A model generated the notes under the pieces. That model searched no databases. It had not been told where the DNA came from and saw nothing but the letters and a program-made list of their open reading frames with translations. The position numbers and the translations under genes were made by a program. 64,000 bases of DNA. Origin: Mycolicibacterium sp. S2-37. GTDB taxonomy: Bacteria; Actinomycetota; Actinomycetes; Mycobacteriales; Mycobacteriaceae. The stretch spans positions 186,001-250,000 of the forward strand of contig NZ_JAFEVR010000012.1 in assembly GCF_017352375.1 (NCBI RefSeq), given 5' to 3'. This document shows, in pieces, positions 1 to 8,278 of this stretch (its first letter is position 1; every line of letters starts with the position of its first letter).

Positions 1-1692
1 ACCAACACGGATGTCTACCGGGCCGCGCGGGACCGCCTGGTGAACGTCATCGGCGGCTACGACAAGGCCGTCGAGACGTTCACCTGGCCGCAGCTGACGG
101 GGTCGTTCAACTGGGCGTGCGACTGGTTCGACGTCATCGCCCGCGACCCCGCCAATCAGGATCGGACCGCACTGTGGATCGTCGAGGAGGACGGCAGCGA
201 GCAGCGCGTCACCTTCGCCGAGATGGCCGATCGCTCCGACCGTGTCGCCACCTGGCTGGAACACCGCGGCGTCGGCAAGGGCGACCGCGTCATCCTCATG
301 CTCGGCAACCAGACCGAACTCTGGGAAGCGATGCTGGCGATCGCCAAACTCGGCGCCGTCATCATGCCGACCACCGGTGCGCTCGGGCCGGCCGACCTCG
401 CCGACCGGATCGCGCGGGGCGCCGCCGGCTACGTGATCGCCAATGCCGCGGACACCGCCAAGTTCGACGAGGTACCCGGCGACTACACCCGCGTGGTCGT
501 CGGCGGCCCGGTCGAGGGATGGCACACCTACGCCGACGCCTACGGCATCGCGTCGGCCGGGCCGTTCGCGGCGCGCACCGCGGTCGACGATTCGATGCTC
601 ATCTACTTCACCTCCGGTACGACGAGTAAGCCCAAGCTGGTCGAACACTCACAGGTCAGCTATCCCGTCGGGCACTTCACCACCATGGCGTGGATCGGCG
701 TGCGGCCGGGCGACGTGCACCTGGCCATCAGCTCGCCGGGGTGGGCCAAACACGCGTGGAGCTGTTTCTTCGCGCCGTGGATCGCTGAAGCGACGATCTT
801 CGTCTACAACTACCGCCGTTTCGACGCCGCCGCACTGCGCCACCAGCTCGACCGCGCCATGGTCACCACGTTCTGTGCGCCACCGACGGTGTGGCGCATG
901 CTCATCCAGAGCGACCTCGGCGCCAAGCCGGCCGGCTTGCGGGAGGTCCTCGGTGCCGGCGAGCCGCTGAACCCTGACGTCATCGCGCAGGTGGAGAAGG
1001 GTTGGGGCCTGACGATCCGCGACGGGTTCGGTCAAACCGAGACCACCCTGCTGGTCGGCAACACACCGGGCGCACCGGTCAAGGCGGGTTCGATGGGCCG
1101 CCCCATGCCGGGTGTGCCGGTCGTGCTCGTCGATCCGCTGACCGGCGCCCCCGCCGAAGAGGGCGAGATCTGCCTGCGCCTGAGCCCGAGACCGTTGAAC
1201 CTCATGACGGGATACCTCGACGATCCGGCGCGCAACCGGGCCGTGACCGAAGGTGGCTACTACCACACCGGCGATGTCGCCCGCCGCGACGAGGACGGCT
1301 ACATCACCTACATCGGCCGCACCGATGACGTGTTCAAATCGTCGGACTACAAGGTGTCGCCGTTCGAACTGGAGAGCGTGCTGATCGAGCATCCCGCGGT
1401 CGTGGAAGCAGCTGTGGTGCCCCAGCCCGACGACACCCGGCTCACGGTCCCCAAGGCCTACATCGCGCTGGCCGCCGGCTGGGATGCCAACGCCGACACC
1501 GCTACCCAGATCTTCGAGTACGCCCGCGACCACCTCGCGCCGTATCTGAAGGTGCGTCGCATCGAGTTCTACGAACTGCCCAAGACGATCTCGGGCAAGA
1601 TCCGCCGTGTCGAGCTCCGCCACCGCGAGGAACAGGCCGCGGGCACGCCCATCGCCACCGAATACCGCTACGAGGACCTGGTGATCGGATGA
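1..1692 (+). CDS. Acyl-CoA synthetase (AMP-binding), 5' end outside window
   Basis: ATP-dependent ligase that activates a carboxylic acid to acyl-AMP and then acyl-CoA. The reading frame is open from the first base, and the visible N-terminus (TNTDVYRAARDRLVNVIGGYDKA) reads like the start of a medium-chain acyl-CoA/acetyl-CoA-synthetase-like protein. The true ATG is therefore probably just upstream of the window; an internal GTG at 40 is the first in-frame start visible. Motifs seen: the phosphate loop YFTSGTTSKPK at about residue 202 of the visible frame, the A5 motif DGFGQTETT, the hinge YHTGDVARRDEDGY, and the C-terminal catalytic lysine region KTISGKIRR. The stop overlaps the next synthetase by 4 nt (ATGA), so the two are co-translated. 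The substrate cannot be read from the sequence. Confidence 0.85.
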   Translation, partial: TNTDVYRAARDRLVNVIGGYDKAVETFTWPQLTGSFNWACDWFDVIARDPANQDRTALWIVEEDGSEQRVTFAEMADRSDRVATWLEHRGVGKGDRVILMLGNQTELWEAMLAIAKLGAVIMPTTGALGPADLADRIARGAAGYVIANAADTAKFDEVPGDYTRVVVGGPVEGWHTYADAYGIASAGPFAARTAVDDSMLIYFTSGTTSKPKLVEHSQVSYPVGHFTTMAWIGVRPGDVHLAISSPGWAKHAWSCFFAPWIAEATIFVYNYRRFDAAALRHQLDRAMVTTFCAPPTVWRMLIQSDLGAKPAGLREVLGAGEPLNPDVIAQVEKGWGLTIRDGFGQTETTLLVGNTPGAPVKAGSMGRPMPGVPVVLVDPLTGAPAEEGEICLRLSPRPLNLMTGYLDDPARNRAVTEGGYYHTGDVARRDEDGYITYIGRTDDVFKSSDYKVSPFELESVLIEHPAVVEAAVVPQPDDTRLTVPKAYIALAAGWDANADTATQIFEYARDHLAPYLKVRRIEFYELPKTISGKIRRVELRHREEQAAGTPIATEYRYEDLVIG

Positions 1693-3311
1693 CCTCCTAC
1701 GACGCCGGACCGACCGGCACCCCCATCCTCGAGGACACCATCGGGGCGAACTTCGAGCGGACGGTCGCGACCTACCCCGACACCGATGCCCTGGTCGAGG
1801 TCGCCACCGGGAGACGCTGGACCTATACCGAGCTCAACGACGAGATCGACCGCATCGCCAGGGGTTTGATGGCGCTCGGCGTGCAGCGCGGGGAACGCGT
1901 CGGCATCTGGGCGCCCAACTGCGCGGAGTGGACCATCGTGCAGTACGCGACGGCCAAGATCGGGGCGATCCTGGTCAACATCAACCCGGCCTACCGCACG
2001 CACGAATTGGCCTATGTGCTCAGCCAATCCGGCGTGCGGACATTGATCTCGGCGACGACGTTCAAGACGTCGGACTACGCGGCGATGGTGGCCGAGGTGC
2101 GTCCCGAGTGCGACGACCTGCGCGAGGTGGTGTTCCTGGGCACCGACGACTGGGCTGCACTCAGGAGCGGTGCCGACGCCGTCGATGCCGACCAGTTGCG
2201 GGACCGTATGGCGCAGCTGGACAATCGCGACCCGATCAACATCCAGTACACCTCGGGAACCACCGGCTTCCCGAAGGGCGCGACGCTGTCGCACCGCAAC
2301 ATCCTCAACAACGGTTACTTCACCACAGAGATGATCGCGCTGGGACCGCAGGACCGGCTGTGCATCCCGGTGCCGTTCTACCACTGCTTCGGCATGGTGA
2401 TGGGCAACCTCGGCTGCACCAGCCACGGCACGACGATGGTGATCCCGGCGCCCGGCTTCGACCCGGCGCTGACGTTGGCCGCGCTCGAAAAGGAACGGTG
2501 CACAGGCGTCTACGGCGTGCCCACGATGTTCATCGCGATGCTCGCCCACCCGGATTTCGGATCGACCGAGCTGTCCTCGCTGCGCACCGGGATCATGGCG
2601 GGCTCGGTGTGCCCGGTGGAGGTGATGAAGCGCTGCGTCAACGAGATGAACATGACGCAGGTGTCGATCGCCTACGGCATGACCGAGACCTCACCGGTGT
2701 CGTGTCAGACGCTCATCGACGATGACATGGACCGGCGCACCTCGACGATCGGGCGGGCGCACCCGCACATCGAGGTCAGGATCATCGACCCGGAGACCGG
2801 CCGCACCGTCGACCGGGGCGCCCCCGGCGAGCTGTGCACTCGTGGCTATTCGGTGATGCTGGGGTACTGGCGCGACGACGAGAAGACGGCTCAGGCCATC
2901 GACGCCGAGGGCTGGATGCACACCGGTGACCTCGCGGTGATGCGGGAGGATGGCTACTGCAACGTCGTCGGGCGGATCAAGGATCTGATCATCCGTGGCG
3001 GCGAGAACGTCTATCCGCGGGAGGTCGAGGAGTTCCTCTACACCCATCCCGACATCGAGGACGCCCAGGTCGTCGGCGTGCCCGACGAGAAGTACGGCGA
3101 AGAGGTCTGCGCATGGATCCGGATGCGGCCGGGCCGCCCGCCGCTGACCGCCGAGACGGTGCGGGCCTTCGCGTCAGGGAAGTTGGCGCACTACAAGATC
3201 CCCCGCTATGTGCATGTCGCCGACGAATTTCCGATGACGGTCACCGGCAAGGTGCGCAAAGTGGAGATGCGCGAACGCAGCGTCGAGCTGTTCACACCGA
3301 CCCGGCGATGA
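1689..3311 (+). CDS. Fatty-acyl-CoA synthetase (FadD family)
   Basis: 540-aa member of the ANL adenylating family, expected to form acyl-CoA from a fatty or aryl acid. Motifs run in the usual order: YTSGTTGFPKG near residue 187, YGMTETSP, the hinge MHTGDLAVMREDGY, GRIKDLIIRGGENVYP, and the lysine motif TVTGKVRK near the end. Length and motif set fit a complete FadD, close in style to M. tuberculosis FadD35, but I do not assign that name. The ATG overlaps the preceding synthetase stop by 4 nt, so both belong to one operon that begins outside the window. A different substrate class within the FadD family is possible. Confidence 0.85.
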   Translation: MTSYDAGPTGTPILEDTIGANFERTVATYPDTDALVEVATGRRWTYTELNDEIDRIARGLMALGVQRGERVGIWAPNCAEWTIVQYATAKIGAILVNINPAYRTHELAYVLSQSGVRTLISATTFKTSDYAAMVAEVRPECDDLREVVFLGTDDWAALRSGADAVDADQLRDRMAQLDNRDPINIQYTSGTTGFPKGATLSHRNILNNGYFTTEMIALGPQDRLCIPVPFYHCFGMVMGNLGCTSHGTTMVIPAPGFDPALTLAALEKERCTGVYGVPTMFIAMLAHPDFGSTELSSLRTGIMAGSVCPVEVMKRCVNEMNMTQVSIAYGMTETSPVSCQTLIDDDMDRRTSTIGRAHPHIEVRIIDPETGRTVDRGAPGELCTRGYSVMLGYWRDDEKTAQAIDAEGWMHTGDLAVMREDGYCNVVGRIKDLIIRGGENVYPREVEEFLYTHPDIEDAQVVGVPDEKYGEEVCAWIRMRPGRPPLTAETVRAFASGKLAHYKIPRYVHVADEFPMTVTGKVRKVEMRERSVELFTPTRR

Positions 3312-3366
3312 GATCCGCACGGGCGATTGCGCTGCCGACGCGCGGCTGCCCTGTCAAGATTGGTCG

Positions 3367-3756
3367 ATGTCGGCGGCGCTCGGACGACGGCTCTACGCGG
3401 GGCTGGCGGCCTGCTCGGCCGGTGTGCACGCCGCACTGCTCGGACACGCCGGCGGGGCGGTGGCCGCCGCCCTGCTCGCGGTGATGATCGCGGCCTGCCT
3501 GTGGTGCGCCTGGCACCTGTGGCAGCGCGGCACGCTGGCCGCCTGGCTGACCGTCGCGTTGATGAGCCTGGCGATGCTCGCGGTGCACACCCCGATGCCC
3601 GCGCACCACCACGCGCCGGCTGGAGCCGCGCCCGTTCCCGCGCTGATGGCGGCGGCGATGGCGCTCGCCGCGGTCGAGGTGGTCATCGCCGGGGTGGTGT
3701 TGTACGTCCGCACCCGGCACCGCGCCGCGCTGCTCACCGGTACACCAGACCGCTGA
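3367..3756 (+). CDS. Small integral membrane protein
   Basis: 129-aa hydrophobic protein, function not recognised. Four hydrophobic stretches can be seen (about residues 10-28, 31-50, 58-76 and 90-112), rich in Ala/Leu/Val. A short polar loop with a histidine cluster (MPAHHHAP, about residue 78) sits between the third and fourth. The ATG follows the fadD stop by 55 nt. The gene ends convergently against the FAD monooxygenase, with about 23 nt of overlap between coding ends. The His cluster could bind metal, but this is speculation. It is accepted as a gene because the hydrophobic pattern is coherent and the space would otherwise be empty. Confidence 0.6.
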   Translation: MSAALGRRLYAGLAACSAGVHAALLGHAGGAVAAALLAVMIAACLWCAWHLWQRGTLAAWLTVALMSLAMLAVHTPMPAHHHAPAGAAPVPALMAAAMALAAVEVVIAGVVLYVRTRHRAALLTGTPDR

Positions 3757-4870
3757 GCCGCCACGCCAGATTGCGGCGCACGGCCGGCAGCCGGCTCGCC
3801 GCGCGGATGCCGGTGTTGCGCAGAGGTCGTGCTGCACGCGGCAGAGTCGCCAGCCGGGTCAGCCGATCGGTCATGGCCACCACGCCCTCGGCGATCGGGC
3901 GCCGGACGCTGCTGTATTCGCCGAGAGCGGCGTCGCTGCCGTCCAGCGCCGCACTCAGTGCATCGCCGAGTGCCACCGCGTCCTGGATGCCGAGATTCAT
4001 ACCCTGGCCGCCCGCCGGGCTGTGAACGTGGGCAGCGTCGCCGGCGAGCAGCACCCGTCCGGCCCGGAAGGTGTCCGCCACCCGATGTTGCACCCGGAAC
4101 CGCGAGCCCCACACCACCTCGCCGACGCGCATCCGTCCTGCGCCTGAGCCGCGCTCGTCGAGGAGGTGCTGGATGAAGGACGGCGACGGCTGTTCCGGTG
4201 CCTCGGGCACGGGTGCGACGATGCGGTGCACACCGCCCGGCAGGGGGGCCACGACGGTCAGCCCGGCGGCGGCCCAGAACAGGATGACCTCCTCGGCAGG
4301 CGCGTCGCCGGAGAGCAGCACGTCGGCGAGGGCGAAGTTCTCGTCGTAGTGTCCGCCGCGGAATCCGATCCCGGTTCGGGCACGCACGGTGCTGTGGATT
4401 CCGTCCGCGCCGACCGTGAACCGGGCCCGCATGACGTCACCATCGGTGAACTCAGCGGTCACCCCGTCATCGCCCTGGCGGAGCCCCGCCAGGGCCTTGG
4501 GACGCAGAACGCGCCCGCCCAACTCGGTCAGCCGCCGGGACAGCACCGCCTCCGTCGTCGCCTGGGGCGTCATCAGGCTGAACGGATAGGCCGTGGGTAG
4601 CGCAGAGAAGTCCACCTCGATCAGCCTGCGGGCGCCGTCGCGGATGGAGAAGCGGGGCGCCTGGATGCCGGTGCGCATCAGCGGTTCGGCGACGCCGAGG
4701 GGTTCGAGGACTTCCAGGCTGCGGGCGTTGACGACCGCCGCACGCGACTCGTTGGCCCCCTCGGCCTGCCGGTCGACGACACCGGCGCACACCCCGCGGT
4801 GGGCGAGGGCGCAGGCCAGCGTGAGGCCCGTCGGTCCGGCGCCCACGACCAGTACATCGACATCCGGCAT
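3734..4870 (-). CDS. FAD-dependent aromatic-ring-type monooxygenase
   Basis: 378-aa flavoprotein of the p-hydroxybenzoate hydroxylase/UbiH fold, predicted to hydroxylate a small aromatic or similar substrate using NAD(P)H and O2 in the cytosol. Seen: the N-terminal dinucleotide-binding motif VVGAGPTGLTLA (residues about 8-19), a central GADGIHSTVR motif, and the C-terminal GD motif LLAGDAAHVHSPAGGQGMN that binds the FAD ribityl chain. The ATG at 4870 is chosen because AAGGAGGT lies 5 nt upstream; the frame stays open to an earlier codon at 4897 but without such a site. It is transcribed divergently from a TetR gene across an intergenic region holding matching palindromes, so that repressor very likely controls it. 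Substrate unknown. Confidence 0.85.
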   Translation of the reverse strand: MPDVDVLVVGAGPTGLTLACALAHRGVCAGVVDRQAEGANESRAAVVNARSLEVLEPLGVAEPLMRTGIQAPRFSIRDGARRLIEVDFSALPTAYPFSLMTPQATTEAVLSRRLTELGGRVLRPKALAGLRQGDDGVTAEFTDGDVMRARFTVGADGIHSTVRARTGIGFRGGHYDENFALADVLLSGDAPAEEVILFWAAAGLTVVAPLPGGVHRIVAPVPEAPEQPSPSFIQHLLDERGSGAGRMRVGEVVWGSRFRVQHRVADTFRAGRVLLAGDAAHVHSPAGGQGMNLGIQDAVALGDALSAALDGSDAALGEYSSVRRPIAEGVVAMTDRLTRLATLPRAARPLRNTGIRAASRLPAVRRNLAWRLSGLVYR

Positions 4871-4890
4871 GACGACCTCCTTCGAAACCA

Positions 4891-4970
4891 ATGCCAACGC
4901 TTGTTGGCATAGCCATCGTGCGCGTCCGTGAGCATCATGTCAACAGTTGTTGGCCTACAGTTGTTGGCAT
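4891..4970. promoter_or_regulatory. TetR-type operator cluster in divergent promoter
   Basis: The intergenic region carries a perfect inverted repeat ATGCCAAC-GCTT-GTTGGCAT at 4891-4910. A second, imperfect copy with the same 4-nt spacer, ATGTCAAC-AGTT-GTTGGCCT, lies at 4937-4956. A further single half-site, AGTTGTTGGCAT (4959-4970), runs into the ATG of the regulator. The spacing and the position between a TetR gene and a divergent enzyme gene fit an autoregulated TetR operator. Repressor binding is inferred, not shown. Confidence 0.75.
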
Positions 4971-5508
4971 GCGCCGTTCCTCCGCCGACACCAAGGCGGT
5001 CATCCTCGCCGCGGCCCGCGAGCGCTTCGCGCAGTCGGGCTATGAGCGCACGACCATCCGTGCGGTCGCCGCCGATGCGGACATCGACCCGTCCATGGTG
5101 ATGCGGTACTTCGGCAACAAGGAGAGCCTCTTCGCCGCAGCCGCGCGCTTCGATCTGGAACTGCCGAACCTCCGGGCGGTCGCCCCCGACGAGTTGGGGC
5201 GGCGGCTCGTCGAGCATTTCGTCGAACGCTGGGAACGTGACGAGGCGCTCGTGGTCCTGCTGCGGTCGGCGGCGACCAACGCCTCGGCGGCGCAGCGGAT
5301 GAGCGAGATCTTCACCACCCAGCTGCTGCCCGTCGTCGCCGGACCCGATGACGCCGTGGCAGGTCGGCGCGCCGGGCTCATCGCGACCCAGATGCTGGGC
5401 CTCGCACTGTGTCGCTATGTGCTGCGGCTTCCGCCGGTCGTCGCGATGACGCGGGCGGATCTGCAGGACTGGCTGGGGCCGACGCTGCAGCGATACCTGG
5501 AGGCGTGA
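4969..5508 (+). CDS. TetR family transcriptional regulator
   Basis: 179-aa repressor. The N-terminal helix-turn-helix is clear: ILAAARERFAQSGYERTTIRAVA, then DIDPSMVMRYFGNKESLF (residues about 10-57). It is followed by a variable ligand-binding domain with the length and helical character usual for TetR proteins. The ATG at 4969 is chosen because it gives the canonical start MRRSSADTKAVIL and sits directly at the third operator half-site; earlier in-frame starts would translate through the operators. It faces the FAD monooxygenase across about 98 bp and probably represses both genes until an aromatic-type ligand binds. The ligand is unknown. Confidence 0.85.
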   Translation: MRRSSADTKAVILAAARERFAQSGYERTTIRAVAADADIDPSMVMRYFGNKESLFAAAARFDLELPNLRAVAPDELGRRLVEHFVERWERDEALVVLLRSAATNASAAQRMSEIFTTQLLPVVAGPDDAVAGRRAGLIATQMLGLALCRYVLRLPPVVAMTRADLQDWLGPTLQRYLEA

Positions 5509-5569
5509 TGCATCGCACGAATGTTCGACCGCGTGCATAGCACCCGGCCCCAGCGGGCATAGGAAGCCC

Positions 5570-5782
5570 ATGAGCGAACAACCAGCCGCGGCTCCCCAGG
5601 AGAACGCACAGAAAGACCAGTCCGAGTGGGTCACCGGCGACGAGCCGATGACCGGCCCGCAGCGCAGCTATCTGCAGACGCTCGCCCGCGAGGCGAAGGA
5701 GGACCTGCCGGAGAACATGACCAAGGCACAAGCCTCGGAGATGATCGATCGCCTGCAGAGCCAGACCGGACGGGGACAGTGA
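5570..5782 (+). CDS. DUF3072 domain protein
   Basis: 70-aa acidic, hydrophilic protein. The C-terminal half (EPMTGPQRSYLQTLAREA, then TKAQASEMIDRLQ) matches the small DUF3072 family common in actinobacteria, whose role is not established. The N-terminal 25 residues are Gln/Ala-rich and probably disordered. Its stop overlaps the start of the next small gene by one base (TGATG), implying translational coupling. Confidence 0.7.
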   Translation: MSEQPAAAPQENAQKDQSEWVTGDEPMTGPQRSYLQTLAREAKEDLPENMTKAQASEMIDRLQSQTGRGQ

Positions 5783-6030
5783 TGACCATCGACGCCGATC
5801 ACGTCCGCCGGCTACTCGAAGCAGACGGCGAAGCGACGCTGGTTCTCATCGAGGGCCGGGTGGAGGTGGCCACCGAGGGCGATCTGCGCTCGGACCGATA
5901 CCAGGGCGCGCTCGAGGTCATCTCACGGGCCGAATTGCTTAGGCGGACCGACGGCGCGGAACTGTCCGACCGCGAGCTCGAGGAGCAGGCCGCCTCCCTG
6001 AACACCGCGGTCGACGAACTCGGAGGCTGA
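5782..6030 (+). CDS. Small hypothetical protein
   Basis: 82-aa acidic protein, not recognised. The sequence is regular alpha/beta in character: MTIDADHVRRLLEADGEATLVLIEGR, then a charged C-terminal helix SDRELEEQAASLNTAVDELGG. The ATG overlaps the stop of the DUF3072 gene, and the gene ends 8 nt before the convergent accD3 stop. It probably acts with, or is simply co-expressed with, the DUF3072 protein. Confidence 0.6.
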   Translation: MTIDADHVRRLLEADGEATLVLIEGRVEVATEGDLRSDRYQGALEVISRAELLRRTDGAELSDRELEEQAASLNTAVDELGG

Positions 6031-6038
6031 ACCAGCGA

Positions 6039-7514
6039 TCAGCCGCGCAGGCCGATCCGGCGGTACCGGTCCAGCCGACGCGCCAGCCGTGTCTCGGCGG
6101 GAATTGCCCGGAGTCCGGACAGCTCACCGGCGATGGTCGCCGACAGCCTGCGGGTGAACTCGAGCGGCTCGTCGGCAGCGTCGGGGCGCTCGCCGACAAT
6201 TGCGTCGACGATGCCGCGGCGCAGCAGATCAGCCGACCGGATGCCCTGTGCCGCAGCCAGTTCCGCGGCGTGGTCGAGGTCGCGGTAGACGATCGCGCTG
6301 GCCCCCTCCGGCGGCAGCGGCGCAAGCCAGCCGTGCAGTGCGGCGAGCACGCGGTCGGCGGGCACCATCGCCAGCGCCGGGCCGCCGGAACCCTGGCCCA
6401 GCAGGACCGACACCGTCGGGGTGTCGAGGGTGACCAGCTCGGCCTGGCAGCGGGCGATCTCGCCGGCCAACCCGCCCTCCTCGGCGTCCACGGTGAGCGC
6501 GGGTCCCGCGGTGTCGATCACCAGCACCAGCGGCAGCTGCAGACCCGCGGCCAGCGCCATCCCCCGGCGGGCCTCGCGCAGCGCGGCCGGGCCGACCATG
6601 CCGCCGACCAGTCGCTGCTGGCCGAGGACCACAGCAGGCTGACCGCCGAACCGGGCCAGCGCCAGCAGCGTGGTCGCGGCCTCACCGTGGTCGGTGCGCG
6701 ACAGCAGCACGCGCTCGGTCGTGCCGTGCCGCAACAGGTAGCCGACGCCGGGCCGGTCCGGCCGGCGGGAGGCCTGCACGGAATCCCAGGCCGGCACGTC
6801 GTCGAGCGGCTCGGGTTCCGGTGCCGGCGGTGGCGCACCCGGCGGGTCGCTGACCACCGTCAGCGCCCGATCCAGCGTCGTGCGCAGGGCCTCCAGCGGC
6901 ACGACGCCGTCGATGACGCCGTGCCGGTGTAGGTTCTCAGCGGTCTGGATGCCCGCCGGGAACGGTTCGCCGTAGAGATGCTCGTACACCCGCGGCCCGA
7001 GGAAGCCGATCAGCGCCCCGGGTTCGGCGGCGGTGATGTGGCCGAGGGAACCCCACGATGCGAAGACACCGCCGGTGGTCGGATGGCGCAGATAGACCAG
7101 ATAGGGCAGCTGAGCGCGCTTGTGCAGTTCGACGGCTGCGGCGATCTTGACCATCTGCAGGAACGCGACGGTGCCCTCCTGCATCCGGGTGCCCCCCGAA
7201 CTCGGTGACGCGACCAAGGGCAGCCGCTCGGCGGTGGCCCGCTGCACCGCCGCGGTGATGCGTTCGGCGGCGGCCACACCGATCGATCCCGCCAGGAAGT
7301 CGAATTCGCACGCGATCACCGCGACCCGGCGCCCGAAAACCAGGCCCTCGCCGGTGAGCACCGATTCGTCCAGACCGGTCGCCTCGGTGGCGGCGGCCAG
7401 CTCGGCGCGGTAGCCGTCGGTGGTGGCGACCTCCAGGGGCGGCGCGTCCCAGCTGCGGAACGAGCCGGGGTCGAGCACCGCGTCCCGCAGCTGTATGGCA
7501 CTGATCCGGCTCAT
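6039..7514 (-). CDS. accD3: Acetyl/propionyl-CoA carboxylase carboxyltransferase subunit
   Basis: 491-aa carboxyltransferase that would transfer carboxyl groups from carboxybiotin to an acyl-CoA. It has the two crotonase-fold halves of a fused beta/alpha carboxyltransferase: the N-half contains SPSSGGTRMQEGTVAFLQM and TTGGVFASWGSLG, and the C-half contains LVLVIDTAGPALTVDAEEGG. Length matches M. tuberculosis AccD3 (Rv0904c, about 495 aa), and the divergent neighbour is echA6 exactly as in Rv0904c/Rv0905. The ATG at 7514 (MSRISAIQLRDAVLD) leaves 28 bp to the echA6 ATG; an upstream in-frame ATG at 7691 would overlap echA6 and is rejected. The physiological substrate of AccD3 is not settled. Confidence 0.85.
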   Translation of the reverse strand: MSRISAIQLRDAVLDPGSFRSWDAPPLEVATTDGYRAELAAATEATGLDESVLTGEGLVFGRRVAVIACEFDFLAGSIGVAAAERITAAVQRATAERLPLVASPSSGGTRMQEGTVAFLQMVKIAAAVELHKRAQLPYLVYLRHPTTGGVFASWGSLGHITAAEPGALIGFLGPRVYEHLYGEPFPAGIQTAENLHRHGVIDGVVPLEALRTTLDRALTVVSDPPGAPPPAPEPEPLDDVPAWDSVQASRRPDRPGVGYLLRHGTTERVLLSRTDHGEAATTLLALARFGGQPAVVLGQQRLVGGMVGPAALREARRGMALAAGLQLPLVLVIDTAGPALTVDAEEGGLAGEIARCQAELVTLDTPTVSVLLGQGSGGPALAMVPADRVLAALHGWLAPLPPEGASAIVYRDLDHAAELAAAQGIRSADLLRRGIVDAIVGERPDAADEPLEFTRRLSATIAGELSGLRAIPAETRLARRLDRYRRIGLRG

Positions 7515-7542
7515 CTCAGCAAGGCTAGTTAGGCTGGCCGCC

Positions 7543-8277
7543 ATGATTGGACAGACCCGCGACGGCCACGTGCTGACCATCGAGATGCAGCGGGCCGAGC
7601 GCCGCAACGCCCTCAACAGCGAACTCGTCGACGGCCTGCGCGAAGCGATCGAGAAGGCGGCGTCGGAGGACGTCCGCGCGATCGTACTCACCGGCCAGGG
7701 CCATGTGTTCAGCTCAGGGGCCGACCTGTCGGGCGGTCAGGGCGTCGCTGACGAACTGCCCGACAAGGCCAGGGCGCTCAACATCGCCATCGATCAGGCT
7801 CCCGTTCCGGTGATCGGCGCGATCAACGGCCCGGCGATCGGCGCCGGGGTCATCCTGTCGATGATCTGCGACCTACGGGTGGTGGCGCCGGAGGCCTACT
7901 TCCAATTCCCTGTCGCGAAATACGGTATCGCGCTGGACAACTGGAGTATCCGCCGGCTGACGTCGCTGGTCGGAGCCGGCCGGGCCAGAGGCATGCTGCT
8001 CGCTGCCGAGCGGCTCAGCGCCGACGTCGCGCTCCAGACCGGCATGGCCAACCGGATCGGCACGCTCGCCGACGCCCAGGCCTGGGCCCAGGAGATCGCC
8101 GGCTATGCACCGCTGGCCCTGCAGCACGCCAAGCGCGTACTCAACGACGACGGCGCCTACGAGGAGCCGTGGCCCGCGCACACCGAACTCTTCGACCGGG
8201 CCTGGGCCAGTCAGGACATCATCGAAGCCCAGGTGGCCCGTATCGAGAAGCGGCCGCCGCGGTTCAAGGGCGCCTGA
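7543..8277 (+). CDS. echA6: Enoyl-CoA hydratase-like acyl-CoA carrier protein EchA6
   Basis: 244-aa crotonase-fold protein closely resembling M. tuberculosis EchA6 (Rv0905), including the shared segments RRNALNS, AINGPAIGAG, KYGLALDNWSIRR-like and AWPAHKELFD-like. In that organism EchA6 is reported to bind long-chain acyl-CoAs and feed mycolate synthesis rather than hydrate enoyl-CoA. Consistent with this, the positions of the two catalytic glutamates of true hydratases appear replaced: GAGVILSM instead of GGGCELAM, and FPVAKYG instead of QPEILLG. The gene diverges from accD3 over 28 bp, leaving room only for overlapping promoters and possibly leaderless transcripts. It begins a plus-strand run that continues to the toxin gene at 14069. 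Confidence 0.88.
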   Translation: MIGQTRDGHVLTIEMQRAERRNALNSELVDGLREAIEKAASEDVRAIVLTGQGHVFSSGADLSGGQGVADELPDKARALNIAIDQAPVPVIGAINGPAIGAGVILSMICDLRVVAPEAYFQFPVAKYGIALDNWSIRRLTSLVGAGRARGMLLAAERLSADVALQTGMANRIGTLADAQAWAQEIAGYAPLALQHAKRVLNDDGAYEEPWPAHTELFDRAWASQDIIEAQVARIEKRPPRFKGA

Positions 8278-8278
8278 G

